A stretch of 64,000 nt of DNA from Halolamina rubra (GTDB lineage: Archaea > Halobacteriota > Halobacteria > Halobacteriales > Haloferacaceae), in contig NZ_BBJN01000023.1 of assembly GCF_000739555.1 (NCBI RefSeq), positions 1-64,000 of the forward strand, read 5' to 3'. Within the stretch, counting starts at the first letter, position 1, and the number at the start of each line of letters is the position of its first letter. Positions 1 through 8,601 of the stretch are shown piece after piece. The translations under genes were made by a program, and so were the position numbers. The notes below the pieces were generated by a model, which saw only the letters and a program-made list of their open reading frames with translations, was not told where the DNA came from and made no database searches.

Positions 1-545
1 GGCACGGCGACCACGGGCACGAGGACGGCGAGACCGACGACGAACACGCCCACGACGATCACCACGGCCACCGCCACCCGGACGAGGTGTACGGCGTCTC
101 CTCGTTCACCTACCGACAGCGCCGACCGTTCCACCCCGAGCGCGTCGCCGACGTACTCCGGGATCTCCCGGCGGGCGTGGTGCGCTCGAAGGGGACGCTC
201 TGGGTCGCGGGCAACGACCTCCGGCAGACCGTCGGACAGGCAGGCTCCTCGGTCCGCGTGGAGGCGCGCGGCCCCTGGGTCGCCTCCCTGCCGGAGATCG
301 AGCAGGATCTCTACCGGTCGAACCGCCCGAACCTGGAGTGGGACGAGGAGCACGGCGATCGGCGCACGGAGTACGTCGTGATCGGGACGGCGTACGACGA
401 GGAAGCGCTGCGCGAGCGACTCGACGACGCGCTGGTTACCGACGCTGAGTGGGCGGGCCTCGACGACCTCCCCGCCGGACCGTTCCCGACCGAGAACGAG
501 GCCGAGACATCGCTGCGGGAGCCGACGCCCGCGCCGGCCGAGTAG
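1..545 (+). CDS. CobW/COG0523-family GTP-dependent metallochaperone, C-terminal part
   Basis: Partial: the gene enters from the left edge, and the reading frame is open from base 3 to the stop at 545. The first ~30 visible residues are a His/Asp-rich linker (HxH repeats such as HGDHGH and DDHHGHRH). Next comes a domain with SSFTYRQRRPFHPERVADVL, typical of the CobW C-terminal domain, and later RTEYVVIGTAYDEEAL. Members of this family (YciC, ZigA, CobW) are GTPases that deliver zinc, cobalt or another metal to client proteins; the His-rich stretch is the presumed metal-binding loop. The GTPase domain lies outside the window, so the metal cannot be inferred. It converges on a small zinc-ribbon gene 2 bases away. 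Confidence 0.85.
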   Translation, partial: HGDHGHEDGETDDEHAHDDHHGHRHPDEVYGVSSFTYRQRRPFHPERVADVLRDLPAGVVRSKGTLWVAGNDLRQTVGQAGSSVRVEARGPWVASLPEIEQDLYRSNRPNLEWDEEHGDRRTEYVVIGTAYDEEALRERLDDALVTDAEWAGLDDLPAGPFPTENEAETSLREPTPAPAE

Positions 546-547
546 CC

Positions 548-781
548 TCAGCAGGCGCAGCCGTCGGCGTGGGAACGCTCGAACCGCATCGCCGCGCCGC
601 AGTCGGGACACTGGGGCGTCCCCTCGTCGTCGTGCTCTAGCCCCGCCGACTCGACCTCCACGTCGCGGATCCGCACGCCGCAGTCGTCACACCAGTACGC
701 GCCGGTCGAGTTCGGCTCCGACTCCGCCGTGTCGTCGGTGGTGCCGGTCAGTGCGCTCTCGATCGTGCTAACGATACCCAT
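548..781 (-). CDS. small zinc-ribbon protein
   Basis: 77 residues. Two CxxC knuckles are visible, WCDDCGVRI near residue 31 and CPDCGAAM near residue 57, so a single structural zinc site of the zinc-ribbon type is likely; the C-terminus ends CAC. I chose the ATG at 781 (MGIVSTIESAL) because it gives a compact protein; an upstream ATG at 829 would add 16 unconvincing residues. The function is unknown. It converges with the CobW-type metallochaperone gene, which is compatible with, but does not prove, a link to zinc handling. Confidence 0.7.
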   Translation of the reverse strand: MGIVSTIESALTGTTDDTAESEPNSTGAYWCDDCGVRIRDVEVESAGLEHDDEGTPQCPDCGAAMRFERSHADGCAC

Positions 782-860
782 ACTCGAACCGTTCGGCTCC
801 ACGGCCTTAGCTCTCCCGCCGGCGACCAACAGCTAAGTGGCCCGGCCCCCGGCTACCGGT

Positions 861-1094
861 ATGAGCGACGAGGACGACGGCCCGACGGGTCGGGAGGGGT
901 TCGAGGCGGCGACGGAACGCTCCGCGGGCAACCCGTGGATCGTCCACGGGCTGAACCTGCTGCTGTCGACGCTGTTCGCGACCACGATCGTCTGGGGGCT
1001 GGACTTCGTCGGCAGCCTCGCGTTCACCCCCGTCAACGTCGCGACGGCGACGGTGCTCATCTTCACCGCGGCGTACCTGATGTCCGTACGCTAG
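861..1094 (+). CDS. small hypothetical membrane protein (two helices)
   Basis: 77 residues starting MSDEDDGPTGREGFEAATER, an acidic cytoplasmic head. Two hydrophobic segments follow, at about residues 34-53 (LNLLLSTLFATTIVWGLDFV) and 57-75 (AFTPVNVATATVLIFTAAYL). I do not recognise the family. The start was set at the ATG at 861 because the residues before it, in the longer frame from 837, look like untranslated leader. It is divergent from the zinc-ribbon gene with about 80 bases between, which probably hold both promoters. Confidence 0.6.
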   Translation: MSDEDDGPTGREGFEAATERSAGNPWIVHGLNLLLSTLFATTIVWGLDFVGSLAFTPVNVATATVLIFTAAYLMSVR

Positions 1095-1139
1095 CGCCGG
1101 GCGTCGTCAGGCCACCCCGTGGGGTCGATGGTACGCGCT

Positions 1140-1181
1140 GGCGGGCGGCGAGGGACGGCATCGGCGGGCGGCGAGGGACGG
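1140..1181. repeat. two direct copies of a 19-base G-rich unit
   Basis: The unit starting GGCGGGCGGCGAGGG occupies 1140-1158 and again 1163-1181, a period of 23 bases. It lies in the 147-base gap upstream of the D-2-hydroxyacid dehydrogenase and before its TATA-like TGTATAG near 1211. It looks like a small local duplication; no function is evident. Confidence 0.7.
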
Positions 1182-1241
1182 ATCCGGTGGTCGTGTAGGT
1201 ATCCGACACACTGTATAGGCCGTGCGCAAAACTCCCGGGCT

Positions 1242-2168
1242 ATGGTGACACGGATCGGCATCCACGACTCCATCGAGGCGCTGTTCCCGCCGGAAGTGCT
1301 CCGGGACCGACTCGCCGCGGTCGACCCCGAGGTGGTCGTCGTCGACACCGACGGCGTCGGCGGCGTCGACGCGCTGGTGACGTTCGCGTACGACGACGCC
1401 TTCCTCGACAGCGGACTGGAGTGGATCCACTCGGTGCAGGCCGGTATCGACCGGTTCCCGCTCGACGAGCTCGAGGCGAGGGGGATCAGCCTGACCAACA
1501 GCACCGGAACCCACGGCGACAGCGTCGGCGAGACGGTCGCGGGGTACATGCTCGCGTTCGCCCGCCGGCTCCACGAGTTCCGCAGCAGACAGGAGCGCGA
1601 GGAGTGGGCGTGGGCCGAGTGGGACGCGCCGTTCACCCTCTCGGGCAGTTCGCTCTGCGTGGTGGGCCTGGGCACGCTCGGCCGCGGAATCGCCGCGCGC
1701 GCAGACGCGCTGGGGATGGACGTGACCGGCGTCAAGCGGACGCCGACGCCGGTAGATCACGTCGACACCGTCCACCCGAGTTCGGAACTGCACGAGGCGA
1801 TCGGGAGCGCGAAGTTCGTCGCGCTCGCGGTGCCGCTGACCGACGAGACCGAGGGGCTGATCGGCGCCGAGGAGCTCGCGCGGATGCGGGAGGACGCCGT
1901 GCTGGTGAACGTCGCCCGGGGCGGCGTCGTCGACCAGCCGGCGCTCGTCGACGCGCTCCGCTCTGACGCACTCGACGGCGCGGCGCTCGACGTGTTCGAG
2001 ACCGAGCCGCTGCCCGCCGAGTCGCCGCTGTGGGGGATGGACGACGTGATCGTGACGCCCCACAGCGCGGCCGCCCACCGCGAGTACCCCGACCGGATGG
2101 CGGCGCTCGTCCGGGAGAACCTCCGGCGCATCGACGACGGCGAGTCGCTAGCGAACGGGGTCGTCTGA
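1242..2168 (+). CDS. D-2-hydroxyacid dehydrogenase (NAD(P)-dependent)
   Basis: 308 residues. It should catalyse reversible reduction of a 2-oxoacid to a D-2-hydroxyacid. The dinucleotide fold carries GLGTLGRG near residue 142. The family's catalytic Arg-Glu-His set is present: Arg in NVARGGVVDQPALVDAL near 226, Glu in DVFETEPLP near 252, and His in TPHSA near 273. Length is usual for the family. The start is the ATG at 1242, about 27 bases after a TATA-like TGTATAG, consistent with a nearly leaderless transcript. The substrate (glyoxylate, phosphoglycerate-like, or branched oxoacids) cannot be decided; the protein lacks the C-terminal ACT domain expected of a standard SerA. Confidence 0.88.
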   Translation: MVTRIGIHDSIEALFPPEVLRDRLAAVDPEVVVVDTDGVGGVDALVTFAYDDAFLDSGLEWIHSVQAGIDRFPLDELEARGISLTNSTGTHGDSVGETVAGYMLAFARRLHEFRSRQEREEWAWAEWDAPFTLSGSSLCVVGLGTLGRGIAARADALGMDVTGVKRTPTPVDHVDTVHPSSELHEAIGSAKFVALAVPLTDETEGLIGAEELARMREDAVLVNVARGGVVDQPALVDALRSDALDGAALDVFETEPLPAESPLWGMDDVIVTPHSAAAHREYPDRMAALVRENLRRIDDGESLANGVV

Positions 2169-2215
2169 GCCCCAGCCACCGGAAGCGACACAAGCCCTCG
2201 CCCCTATCCTCCCGT

Positions 2216-2512
2216 ATGGTCGGACTCGGAAGCACCGCACAGAAGCTGCAGACCGTCGCGGAGAAGGCCGAGAAGGTGTACGAGCGGATGAACAAGCTCC
2301 GCGAGGAGGTCGAGGAGACCCAGCAGACCGTCGAGGGGACGAAGGAGCGCGTCGGCACCGTCGAGGACGAGCTGGCCGAGCAGCGCGCCGTGCTCGACGC
2401 GATCGCCGCCGAGCACGACATCGACGTCGACGCCGTCGCCGCCGAGGCCCACATCAGCGAGGCGGAGGCCGAGGAGGCGGCGGAGGAGGACACGGCGACG
2501 ACCGACGACTGA
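2216..2512 (+). CDS. haloarchaeal coiled-coil protein (DUF5798-like)
   Basis: 98 residues. It opens with VGLGSTAQKLQTVAEKAEKV and continues as an almost uninterrupted charged helix (LREEVEETQQTVEGTKERV) that predicts a coiled coil over residues ~10-70, ending in an Ala/Glu/Asp-rich tail. The layout and opening match what I recall of the haloarchaeal DUF5798 family; I cannot check that here. No catalytic motif is visible, and it may act as a small structural or scaffold protein. It lies 47 bases after the dehydrogenase on the same strand and could be cotranscribed with it. Confidence 0.65.
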   Translation: MVGLGSTAQKLQTVAEKAEKVYERMNKLREEVEETQQTVEGTKERVGTVEDELAEQRAVLDAIAAEHDIDVDAVAAEAHISEAEAEEAAEEDTATTDD

Positions 2513-2579
2513 GCGTCGTCGTCTCGGAACGGTTCCCGGAGATGGTAAACTACACAACGGGTACCGCCCACGACCCCGT

Positions 2580-3560
2580 ATGAGCACTCATCGGGAACCT
2601 CTGGACTCGGTTCTCGACACCATCGGCGAGACGCCGCTGGTCCGTGTCCACGACAGCCCCGACGCAGTCCCCGTCTACGCGAAGCTGGAGTCGTTCAACC
2701 CCGGCGCCAGCATCAAGGACCGCATCGGGAAGTACATGCTCGAAGGGATGCTGGAGCGTGGCGACGTGGAGCCCGGCGGGACGATCATCGAACCCACCGC
2801 CGGCAACACGGGCATCGGCATCGCCGTCGCCGCCCGCCAGCTCGATCTCGAGGCGGTGTTCGTCGTCCCCGAACGGTTCTCCGTGGAGAAACAGACGCTG
2901 ATGCGCGCACTCGGCGCCGAGGTGATCAACACGCCCAGCGAGGACGGGATGGCTCGCGCGATCGAGCGCGCCGACGAGCTCGCCGACGAGCTCGACAACG
3001 CCGCGGTGCCCCAGCAGTTCTCGAACCCGCTCAACGCCGAGGCCCACTACGAGACTACCGCCCCCGAGATCTACGACGCGCTCGACGGCGAAGTCGGCGC
3101 GGTCGTCGCCGGCTGCGGGACCGCGGGCACCCTGATGGGGATCGCCCGCTACGGGCGCGAGCGGCACGCGGACACTCACGTCGCCGCCGTCGAGCCCGAG
3201 GGGTCGCTGTACGGCACGCTGCTGGGCGAGGAGCGCGAAGAGGGCGAGTACAAGACCGAGGGGATCGGCACCCACGACACCTCGACGAACGAGCTGTTCG
3301 AGCCCGAGCTCGTCGACGAGGTCCACGCCGTCCCGGACGAGGAGTCCCACGCCGAGGTGCAGCGCCTCGCCGCCGAGGAGGGCCACCTCGTGGCCTCCAG
3401 CTCCGGCGCGAACGCGGTGGCGGCGAAGCAGGTCGCCCGGCGGATCGCCGACGGGGAGATCGACGCGCCGTACGACGCGGTGGTGACGGTGTTCGCCGAC
3501 TCCAGCGAGCGTTACCTCTCGAAGGGGATCTACGGCGAGTACGAGGAGTGGGAGGGGTAG
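2580..3560 (+). CDS. PLP-dependent cysteine synthase family protein
   Basis: 326 residues of fold-type II PLP enzyme. The PLP Schiff-base lysine is K46 in GASIKDRIG, the substrate loop is TAGNTGIG at residues 73-80, and a Gly-rich phosphate cup GCGTAGT follows near 178. These match cysteine synthase / cystathionine beta-synthase catalytic domains, which add sulfide or homocysteine to an activated serine. There is no C-terminal CBS-domain pair, so it is a stand-alone catalytic domain. CysK versus CysM versus Cbs cannot be decided: the EPTAGNTGIG wording leans to the Cbs/CysM side. It is monocistronic by spacing (67 bases before, 40 after). Confidence 0.85.
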   Translation: MSTHREPLDSVLDTIGETPLVRVHDSPDAVPVYAKLESFNPGASIKDRIGKYMLEGMLERGDVEPGGTIIEPTAGNTGIGIAVAARQLDLEAVFVVPERFSVEKQTLMRALGAEVINTPSEDGMARAIERADELADELDNAAVPQQFSNPLNAEAHYETTAPEIYDALDGEVGAVVAGCGTAGTLMGIARYGRERHADTHVAAVEPEGSLYGTLLGEEREEGEYKTEGIGTHDTSTNELFEPELVDEVHAVPDEESHAEVQRLAAEEGHLVASSSGANAVAAKQVARRIADGEIDAPYDAVVTVFADSSERYLSKGIYGEYEEWEG

Positions 3561-3600
3561 CGCCCCAGCGGTTTTCACGCGGGCGGTCGACGCCCGAGCC

Positions 3601-4041
3601 ATGAACGGCAGCGACGCCGGCGGCGAGATGACGCTCGCGTTCTCGCTCGCAGCGGTAGAGCGCCTCGCCGACCCGGCGGCCGCGTTCGCTGACGCCGACG
3701 CCTGGAGCCGACAGCTCGGCGTTGTCGATAACGACCGGGATGCGGTTGGGACGGCCGTCGCCGAGCACGACCTCCGGCAGGATTTCGACCTCGGCAAGGA
3801 CGACGTGTGGCTCGCCATGGAGCGCATCCGCGCGTCGACGGCGGCGCCGCGGCACGTTTACGTCGGCGAGACCGCCGAAAACCGCCGGGTCGCGACCGAA
3901 CTCGGCTGGGAGTTCGTCCACGTAACCGACGCCGCCGAGAAGGCGGGGTGGCGCCTCGACGCCGAGTCGTCGGGGTCGGGCCCCATCGCGCGTCTCCGGG
4001 AGCGACTGGCGGGCCTCCTCCCGGGGTTCGGCGACGACTGA
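3601..4041 (+). CDS. conserved haloarchaeal hypothetical protein
   Basis: 146 residues. The sequence is soluble, with no signal peptide or membrane helix: an N-terminal part with MTLAFSLAAVERLADP, a central PRHVYVGETAENRRVATEL, then a mixed region and a short basic C-terminal helix (IARLRERLAGLLPGF). It resembles an uncharacterised haloarchaeal family that I recall as DUF7124, but that assignment is from memory and weak. No catalytic residues can be identified. It follows the cysteine synthase-like gene by 40 bases on the same strand and precedes the flavoprotein gene by 90 bases. Confidence 0.6.
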   Translation: MNGSDAGGEMTLAFSLAAVERLADPAAAFADADAWSRQLGVVDNDRDAVGTAVAEHDLRQDFDLGKDDVWLAMERIRASTAAPRHVYVGETAENRRVATELGWEFVHVTDAAEKAGWRLDAESSGSGPIARLRERLAGLLPGFGDD

Positions 4042-4107
4042 GCGCCGTAGCGGCGGGCACCCGGCGGTGCGGGCCAACAGCCACGGACTCGTGATAAAGA
4101 GTTTTGC

Positions 4108-4125
4108 ACCCTCCCACCCGAGGGT
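4108..4125 (+). promoter_or_regulatory. hairpin in the leader of the flavoprotein gene
   Basis: ACCCTC (4108-4113) pairs with GAGGGT (4120-4125) across a 6-base loop, ending 6 bases before the ATG at 4132. A TATA-like GATAAAG lies at about 4092-4099. The hairpin would fall at or near the transcription start or in a very short leader. A role in translation or as an operator is only a guess. Confidence 0.4.
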
Positions 4126-4131
4126 TGGCAA

Positions 4132-5496
4132 ATGAGTACACACGAGTACGACATCGTCGTCGTCGGCTCCGGCACGTCCGGCTGTTACGCGGCGGCGACG
4201 GCCGCCCGCGAGGGGCTCGACGTCGCGGTCGTCGAGCGCAAGAGCGAGTCGGAGGCGGGCCACATCGCCTGCGGCGACGCGCTGAAGGGCGCGGACTCGT
4301 TCCCGGACGCGATCCCGAAGTCGAAGATCGAGTCCTCGTTCACCAACACCGCCGTCGACCACGGTCGCTTCGAGATCCCTTCCGAGGACACGGTGCTCGA
4401 CATCCCCGTCCCGGGGGAGCTCGCCGTCATCGACCGCTGGGAGTACGGCCGGAAGATCATCGACGGCGCCGACGACGCCGGCGCCGAGTTCCACTACGAC
4501 ACGGTCGTCACCGACGTGATCCAGGAGGGCGGCCGCGTCCGGGGCGTCCGCGGGAAACGCCAGGGCGAGGTCGAGGAGTTCCGCGCCGAGATCACCGTCG
4601 ACGCCGCGGGCGCGCTATCGGTGCTCCAGGACAACGCCGACTTCTCCGACGCCACGTTCGACACGAACGTCGCCTACTCGCAGTTCTGCTCGGCGTACCG
4701 TGAGATCGTCGAGGTGCCCGAGCCGGTCGAGTGGGACGACGCGCTGGTGTTCAAGCCGACCGACCGCGCGTCGGGCTACCTCTGGTACTTCCCGCGCACG
4801 CCGACGGAGATCAACGTCGGCCTCGGCTTCCAGATGACCGAGGAGCCGATGAAGCTCGTCCAGGACCTCCGGAACGACCTCCGGAGCCGCCCCGAGTTCG
4901 AGGGCGCGGAGGTGAAGGACAAGCTCGGCGCCGCGCTCCCCACCCGCCGGCCGTACGACTCCGCGACGGCGCCGGGCCTCGTCGCCGTCGGCGACGCCGC
5001 GGGGCTCGTCAACCCGACCACCGGCGGCGGGATCGCCGGCGCCGCCTACTCCGGTCAGTACGCCGCCGAGGAGGCGATGGCGGCCATCTCGAACGGCCGG
5101 ACGGACGAGGAGCTCTGGCGGTACAACGAGCGGATCATGGAGCACTTCGGCGCGCGCTACGCCGCGCTCGACGTGTACAACGTGCTCTCGACGGCCGTCG
5201 AGGTCGACGAGCTCACGTCGATGCTCGCCTCGCTGCCGGGCGAGCCGATCGCGGAGGCGCTGTACTCCGGCAAGACCTCGATCAGCCCGGGCGTCGCGCT
5301 GAAGACGATCCGCGGGGCGATCGGCCACCTGGGCCAGCTCTGGGAGATCTACCAGGTCCGGAACCTGGCGGAGGAGCTGCTCGCCCACTACGAGAACTAC
5401 CCGGACCGGCCGTCGGCGCTCCCGCGCTGGCAGGACCAGCGCGACTCGATCATGGAGCGCGTCTACGAGCAGACGGGCGCCGATCCGAAGTACTAG
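4132..5496 (+). CDS. geranylgeranyl reductase-family FAD flavoprotein
   Basis: 454 residues. The FAD dinucleotide motif is at the N-terminus (VVVGSGTSGCYAAATAA, residues ~9-25) and a second FAD contact GDAAGLVNPTTGGGI begins near residue 287. This pairing and the length match archaeal geranylgeranyl reductases, which saturate the isoprenoid chains of archaeal membrane lipids (digeranylgeranylglycerophospholipid reductase) or of quinones and carotenoid precursors. Haloarchaea carry several paralogues, and I cannot say which substrate this one uses. The HIACGDALKG segment is also typical. It converges with the amidohydrolase gene across a hairpin-containing spacer. Confidence 0.85.
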   Translation: MSTHEYDIVVVGSGTSGCYAAATAAREGLDVAVVERKSESEAGHIACGDALKGADSFPDAIPKSKIESSFTNTAVDHGRFEIPSEDTVLDIPVPGELAVIDRWEYGRKIIDGADDAGAEFHYDTVVTDVIQEGGRVRGVRGKRQGEVEEFRAEITVDAAGALSVLQDNADFSDATFDTNVAYSQFCSAYREIVEVPEPVEWDDALVFKPTDRASGYLWYFPRTPTEINVGLGFQMTEEPMKLVQDLRNDLRSRPEFEGAEVKDKLGAALPTRRPYDSATAPGLVAVGDAAGLVNPTTGGGIAGAAYSGQYAAEEAMAAISNGRTDEELWRYNERIMEHFGARYAALDVYNVLSTAVEVDELTSMLASLPGEPIAEALYSGKTSISPGVALKTIRGAIGHLGQLWEIYQVRNLAEELLAHYENYPDRPSALPRWQDQRDSIMERVYEQTGADPKY

Positions 5497-5559
5497 AACT
5501 CGACCTTTTCCAGCGGGCCACGGAGGGCCCTTGCAAAAGCTCGACCAAAAGCCTGCGTC

Positions 5560-5574
5560 GACCCCTTCGGGGTC
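5560..5574. terminator. GC hairpin between convergent genes
   Basis: GACCCC (5560-5565), loop TTC, GGGGTC (5569-5574) form a perfect 6-bp hairpin in the 157-base gap between two convergent genes. It is followed by a region rich in CACTCGCTCCGCTCGTTCG-type self-complementary sequence. It is plausibly a bidirectional terminator; there is no U-tract. Confidence 0.5.
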
Positions 5575-5653
5575 TCCTCGGCCCACTCACTCGCTCCGCT
5601 CGTTCGTGGACGTCCTGCTCTACCACTCGACAGCGACCGCTCCGCCGAAGGGT

Positions 5654-6964
5654 TCACTCCTCGTTCGACAGCGCCTCGATCGCGCCGGCCAGCGTCTCGA
5701 CGCCGATGCGCAGCGACTCCTCGTCCACGTCGAACGTCGGGGTGTGGTGGCCCCCGGGGTGGTCGGTGCCGAGGCCGACGTAGCAGGCCCGCCCGCCCTG
5801 CTCCTGCACGCGGTTCATCAGGTACGTCGCGTCCTCGCTGCCGCCGAGGTCGTCGTGGTCCATGATCGAGTCGACGCCCGCGACGCCGTCGGCCACGTCG
5901 GCGACGACCGCGGCGAGCGCCGCGTCGCTCTCGGCCGAGGGCGCGCGGGAGTTCCGGGTGCGCTCGGCGTCCACGTCGTGCATGTCGGCGGCGGCGTCGA
6001 TGACGCGGCCCGTCTCCTCCCACATGTACTCCATCAGTTCGGTGGACTGCCCGCGGACCTCGCCCTCCATCCGGGCCTGCTCGGCGATGATGTTCGACGC
6101 CGTGCCGCCGTCGACGACGCCCGCGTTCACTCGCGTCGGGCCGTCGGCGTGCCGCGGCACCGCGTAGATGCTCGTGATCGCTTCGGCCATCGCCTGGATC
6201 GCGTTGTCGCCTTCCTCGGGGTGGGCGCCGGCGTGGGCCGAGGCGCCGGTGAACTCGACCTTGAACCCCGAGGCCGCGAGGAACCCGCCGACGCCGGCGA
6301 CGATCTCACCCGTCGGGTGGTCGAGCCCGATGTGGACCGCGTACAGCGAGTCCACGTCGTCCAGGTGGCCGGAGCGGGCCATCGGGCCGCCGCCGGCGAT
6401 GCGCTCCTCGGCGGGCTGGAAGAACACCTTCAGCGTGCCCGAAAAGTCGCTGTCGAGCACGGCGTCGACGACGCCGAGCCCGAGCGTCGCGTGGGCGTCG
6501 TGGCCGCAGGCGTGCATGTACCCCTCGTTCTCCGAGCGGAACCCCTCCGCCGCGGGGACGTGATCCTCCTCGTCGGACTCGAGGATCGGCAGCCCGTCGA
6601 TGTCGACCCGGAGGCCGACCGTCGGCCCCTCGCCCTGCTCCACGACCGCGACGGCGCCGGTGTTCCCGCCGTCGAGGCGATCGACGAGGTCAGCGTCGGC
6701 GCCGGCGTCGACGGCGCGCTCCTTCCACTCGTCGCGGGTTGCCTGCTCCGGGAGGGACATGCGCGGTTCGTCGTCGGCGTCCTCGAGCGCGTCCGGCCCG
6801 ACGTGGAGCTCGTCCAGGTCGCGGGCGCGGAGCTCCTCGACGATGCGGGCGGTGGTGTAGAACTCACACCAGGCCGGCTCGGGGTGGCGGTGGAGATCTC
6901 TGCGGAACTCGGTCAGCGCGTCGGCGTCTACGTTCACGGGCGTTCGGAGGGCTGGCAGGCGCAT
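5654..6964 (-). CDS. M20 peptidase/amidohydrolase, AbgA-like
   Basis: 436 residues from the ATG at 6964. The metal-binding motif HACGHDAHAT lies at residues 151-160 (C153, H155 and the later Glu/His ligands of M20D enzymes), with RVDIDGLPI just before it. The N-terminal RRDLHRHPEPAWCEF followed by an inserted segment (MSLPEQATRDEWKER) is the arrangement I recall for E. coli AbgA, which has the same length and cleaves p-aminobenzoyl-glutamate. The broader possibility is an aminoacylase or N-acyl amino acid hydrolase. I rejected the longer start at 7129 because its extra 55 residues look untranslated. It is divergent from nhaC with 89 bases between the start codons. Confidence 0.8.
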   Translation of the reverse strand: MRLPALRTPVNVDADALTEFRRDLHRHPEPAWCEFYTTARIVEELRARDLDELHVGPDALEDADDEPRMSLPEQATRDEWKERAVDAGADADLVDRLDGGNTGAVAVVEQGEGPTVGLRVDIDGLPILESDEEDHVPAAEGFRSENEGYMHACGHDAHATLGLGVVDAVLDSDFSGTLKVFFQPAEERIAGGGPMARSGHLDDVDSLYAVHIGLDHPTGEIVAGVGGFLAASGFKVEFTGASAHAGAHPEEGDNAIQAMAEAITSIYAVPRHADGPTRVNAGVVDGGTASNIIAEQARMEGEVRGQSTELMEYMWEETGRVIDAAADMHDVDAERTRNSRAPSAESDAALAAVVADVADGVAGVDSIMDHDDLGGSEDATYLMNRVQEQGGRACYVGLGTDHPGGHHTPTFDVDEESLRIGVETLAGAIEALSNEE

Positions 6965-7053
6965 AAACCCCGGCGTGGCGGCAGCGCGTGCCCCGGGGCT
7001 GCGGGAGCGGCGTGACGCATGATTTATCCCAGGCCGTGCCGCCACCACGGTGT

Positions 7054-8601
7054 ATGGAAGCGGAGCCAACGATCGATTCAGGAGGAGGTCGGAGCCTCGA
7101 GTTCCGCGGCGGGCCGGCCGCGAGCGCAATCCCGATCGGGCTGTTCATCGTCTGGGCAGTGTTCCAGTCGGGGGTTCTCGGCATCGGTGACACCTCGGGG
7201 CTCGTCGTGGGGATGCTGGTCGGGCTCATCGCCGGCCTCCCGTTCGTCCGGGGCGACTGGAAGACGTACGCCGACGCGATCTTCGAGGGGATGACCCAGG
7301 AGGTGGCGGCGACGGCCGCCGTCGCGTGGCTCTGGGCGGGGATGTTCGCGAACACGATCCAGGCCGGCGGCTTCGTCGACGGCCTCGTCTGGGCCGCCAA
7401 CGCCGCCGAGGTCGGCGCCGCGCTGTTCCCGGCGGTGACGTTCCTGCTCGCGGGGCTGCTCGCGACCGGGATCGGCACCGGCTACGGGACGACGATCGCC
7501 TTCGTGACGCTGGTGTTCCCGGCGGGGCTGCTGCTGGGGACGAACCCCATCCTGCTGTTCGGGGCGATCCTCTCCGGCGCCGTGTTCGGGGACAACCTCG
7601 CGCCGGTTTCGGACACGACCATCGTGAGCGCGGTGACGCAGGACGCCGACATCGGCGGCGTCGTCGCCTCGCGGGTGAAGTACGCGGTCGCCGCCGCGAT
7701 CCCGGCGTTCATCGCCTTCCTGATCGCGGGGACGACGATGGCGACGACGGATCCGGCGTCCGGGTCGGGCGTCACCTCCGGCGCCGCGTGGGGGCTGCTC
7801 CACCTGATCCCGGTCGCGATCGTGATCGGCACCGCCGTCCGGGGTCGCCACATCGTCGAGGCGGTCTCGTGGGGGCTCGCGTCGGCGTTCCTGCTCAACG
7901 TCGCGCTCGGCTTCTTCGACCTCGTCGACGTCGGCGTCAGCGACGTGCTGGTGTTCATGGCGCCGGAGAGCTCCGGGCTCGCGACGTCGCTCGACACCGC
8001 GCCGCTGCTCGGCGCGGTCGTCGAGACGGTGCCGGCCGGCGAGGCGGGCATCGGCGGCAGCCTCTACAACGGCGCGGTGGGCTTCTTCCCGCTGATCGTG
8101 CTCACGCTGCTGATCGTCGCCGGCGCGCAGATCATGCGCCAGGGCGGCGGGTTCGAGGCGCTCCAGAGCTGGCTGCTGGACACCGTCGCGACGACGGTCC
8201 GGCGCGCGGAGGTGACGATGGTGCTCGGCACCGCGATGGTGAACGCGATGATCACCATCAACACCGCCGCCGAGATCGCGATCGCGCCGTACATCCGCAC
8301 GCTCGGCCGGCGGTTCAACATCAACGGCTACCGCCGCGCCAACATCCTCGACGCCAACACCTCGGCGCTGGGGTACATCTTCCCGTGGGGCGGCGGCGTG
8401 CTCGCGGGCTACTCCGCGATGCAGACGCTGCCCGAGGAGTACACCTGGTTCACGGTAGACATGATCGTCAACCCGGCCGCGGTGTTCCCGTACGTGTTCC
8501 ACGGCTGGTTCCTCGTGGCGGTGTTCCTCGTCGCCGCGATAACTGGGTTCGGTCGCGAGTACGTTAGCGACCGCGAGAGCGAGGAGGTGAGTCGCGTATG
8601 A
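7054..8601 (+). CDS. nhaC: NhaC-family Na+/H+ antiporter
   Basis: 515 residues, polytopic, with about 11-13 hydrophobic segments. The segment SGAVFGDNLAPVSDTT near residue 175 matches the NhaC signature (S/G-x-FGDxxSPxSDTT), and later INTAAEIAIAPYI and YRRANILDANTSALGY fit the same family. NhaC antiporters expel Na+ in exchange for H+, useful for a cell living in molar salt; some family members exchange other substrates (malate/lactate, tyrosine). The start is the ATG at 7054, giving a short cytoplasmic head before the first helix. The stop overlaps the next gene's ATG (ATGA), indicating translational coupling. Confidence 0.88.
   Translation: MEAEPTIDSGGGRSLEFRGGPAASAIPIGLFIVWAVFQSGVLGIGDTSGLVVGMLVGLIAGLPFVRGDWKTYADAIFEGMTQEVAATAAVAWLWAGMFANTIQAGGFVDGLVWAANAAEVGAALFPAVTFLLAGLLATGIGTGYGTTIAFVTLVFPAGLLLGTNPILLFGAILSGAVFGDNLAPVSDTTIVSAVTQDADIGGVVASRVKYAVAAAIPAFIAFLIAGTTMATTDPASGSGVTSGAAWGLLHLIPVAIVIGTAVRGRHIVEAVSWGLASAFLLNVALGFFDLVDVGVSDVLVFMAPESSGLATSLDTAPLLGAVVETVPAGEAGIGGSLYNGAVGFFPLIVLTLLIVAGAQIMRQGGGFEALQSWLLDTVATTVRRAEVTMVLGTAMVNAMITINTAAEIAIAPYIRTLGRRFNINGYRRANILDANTSALGYIFPWGGGVLAGYSAMQTLPEEYTWFTVDMIVNPAAVFPYVFHGWFLVAVFLVAAITGFGREYVSDRESEEVSRV

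Noticed and set aside
1107-2078. Long antisense ORFs over the D-2-hydroxyacid dehydrogenase
   Set aside because: They are frame shadows caused by high G+C and show Arg-rich, motif-free translation.
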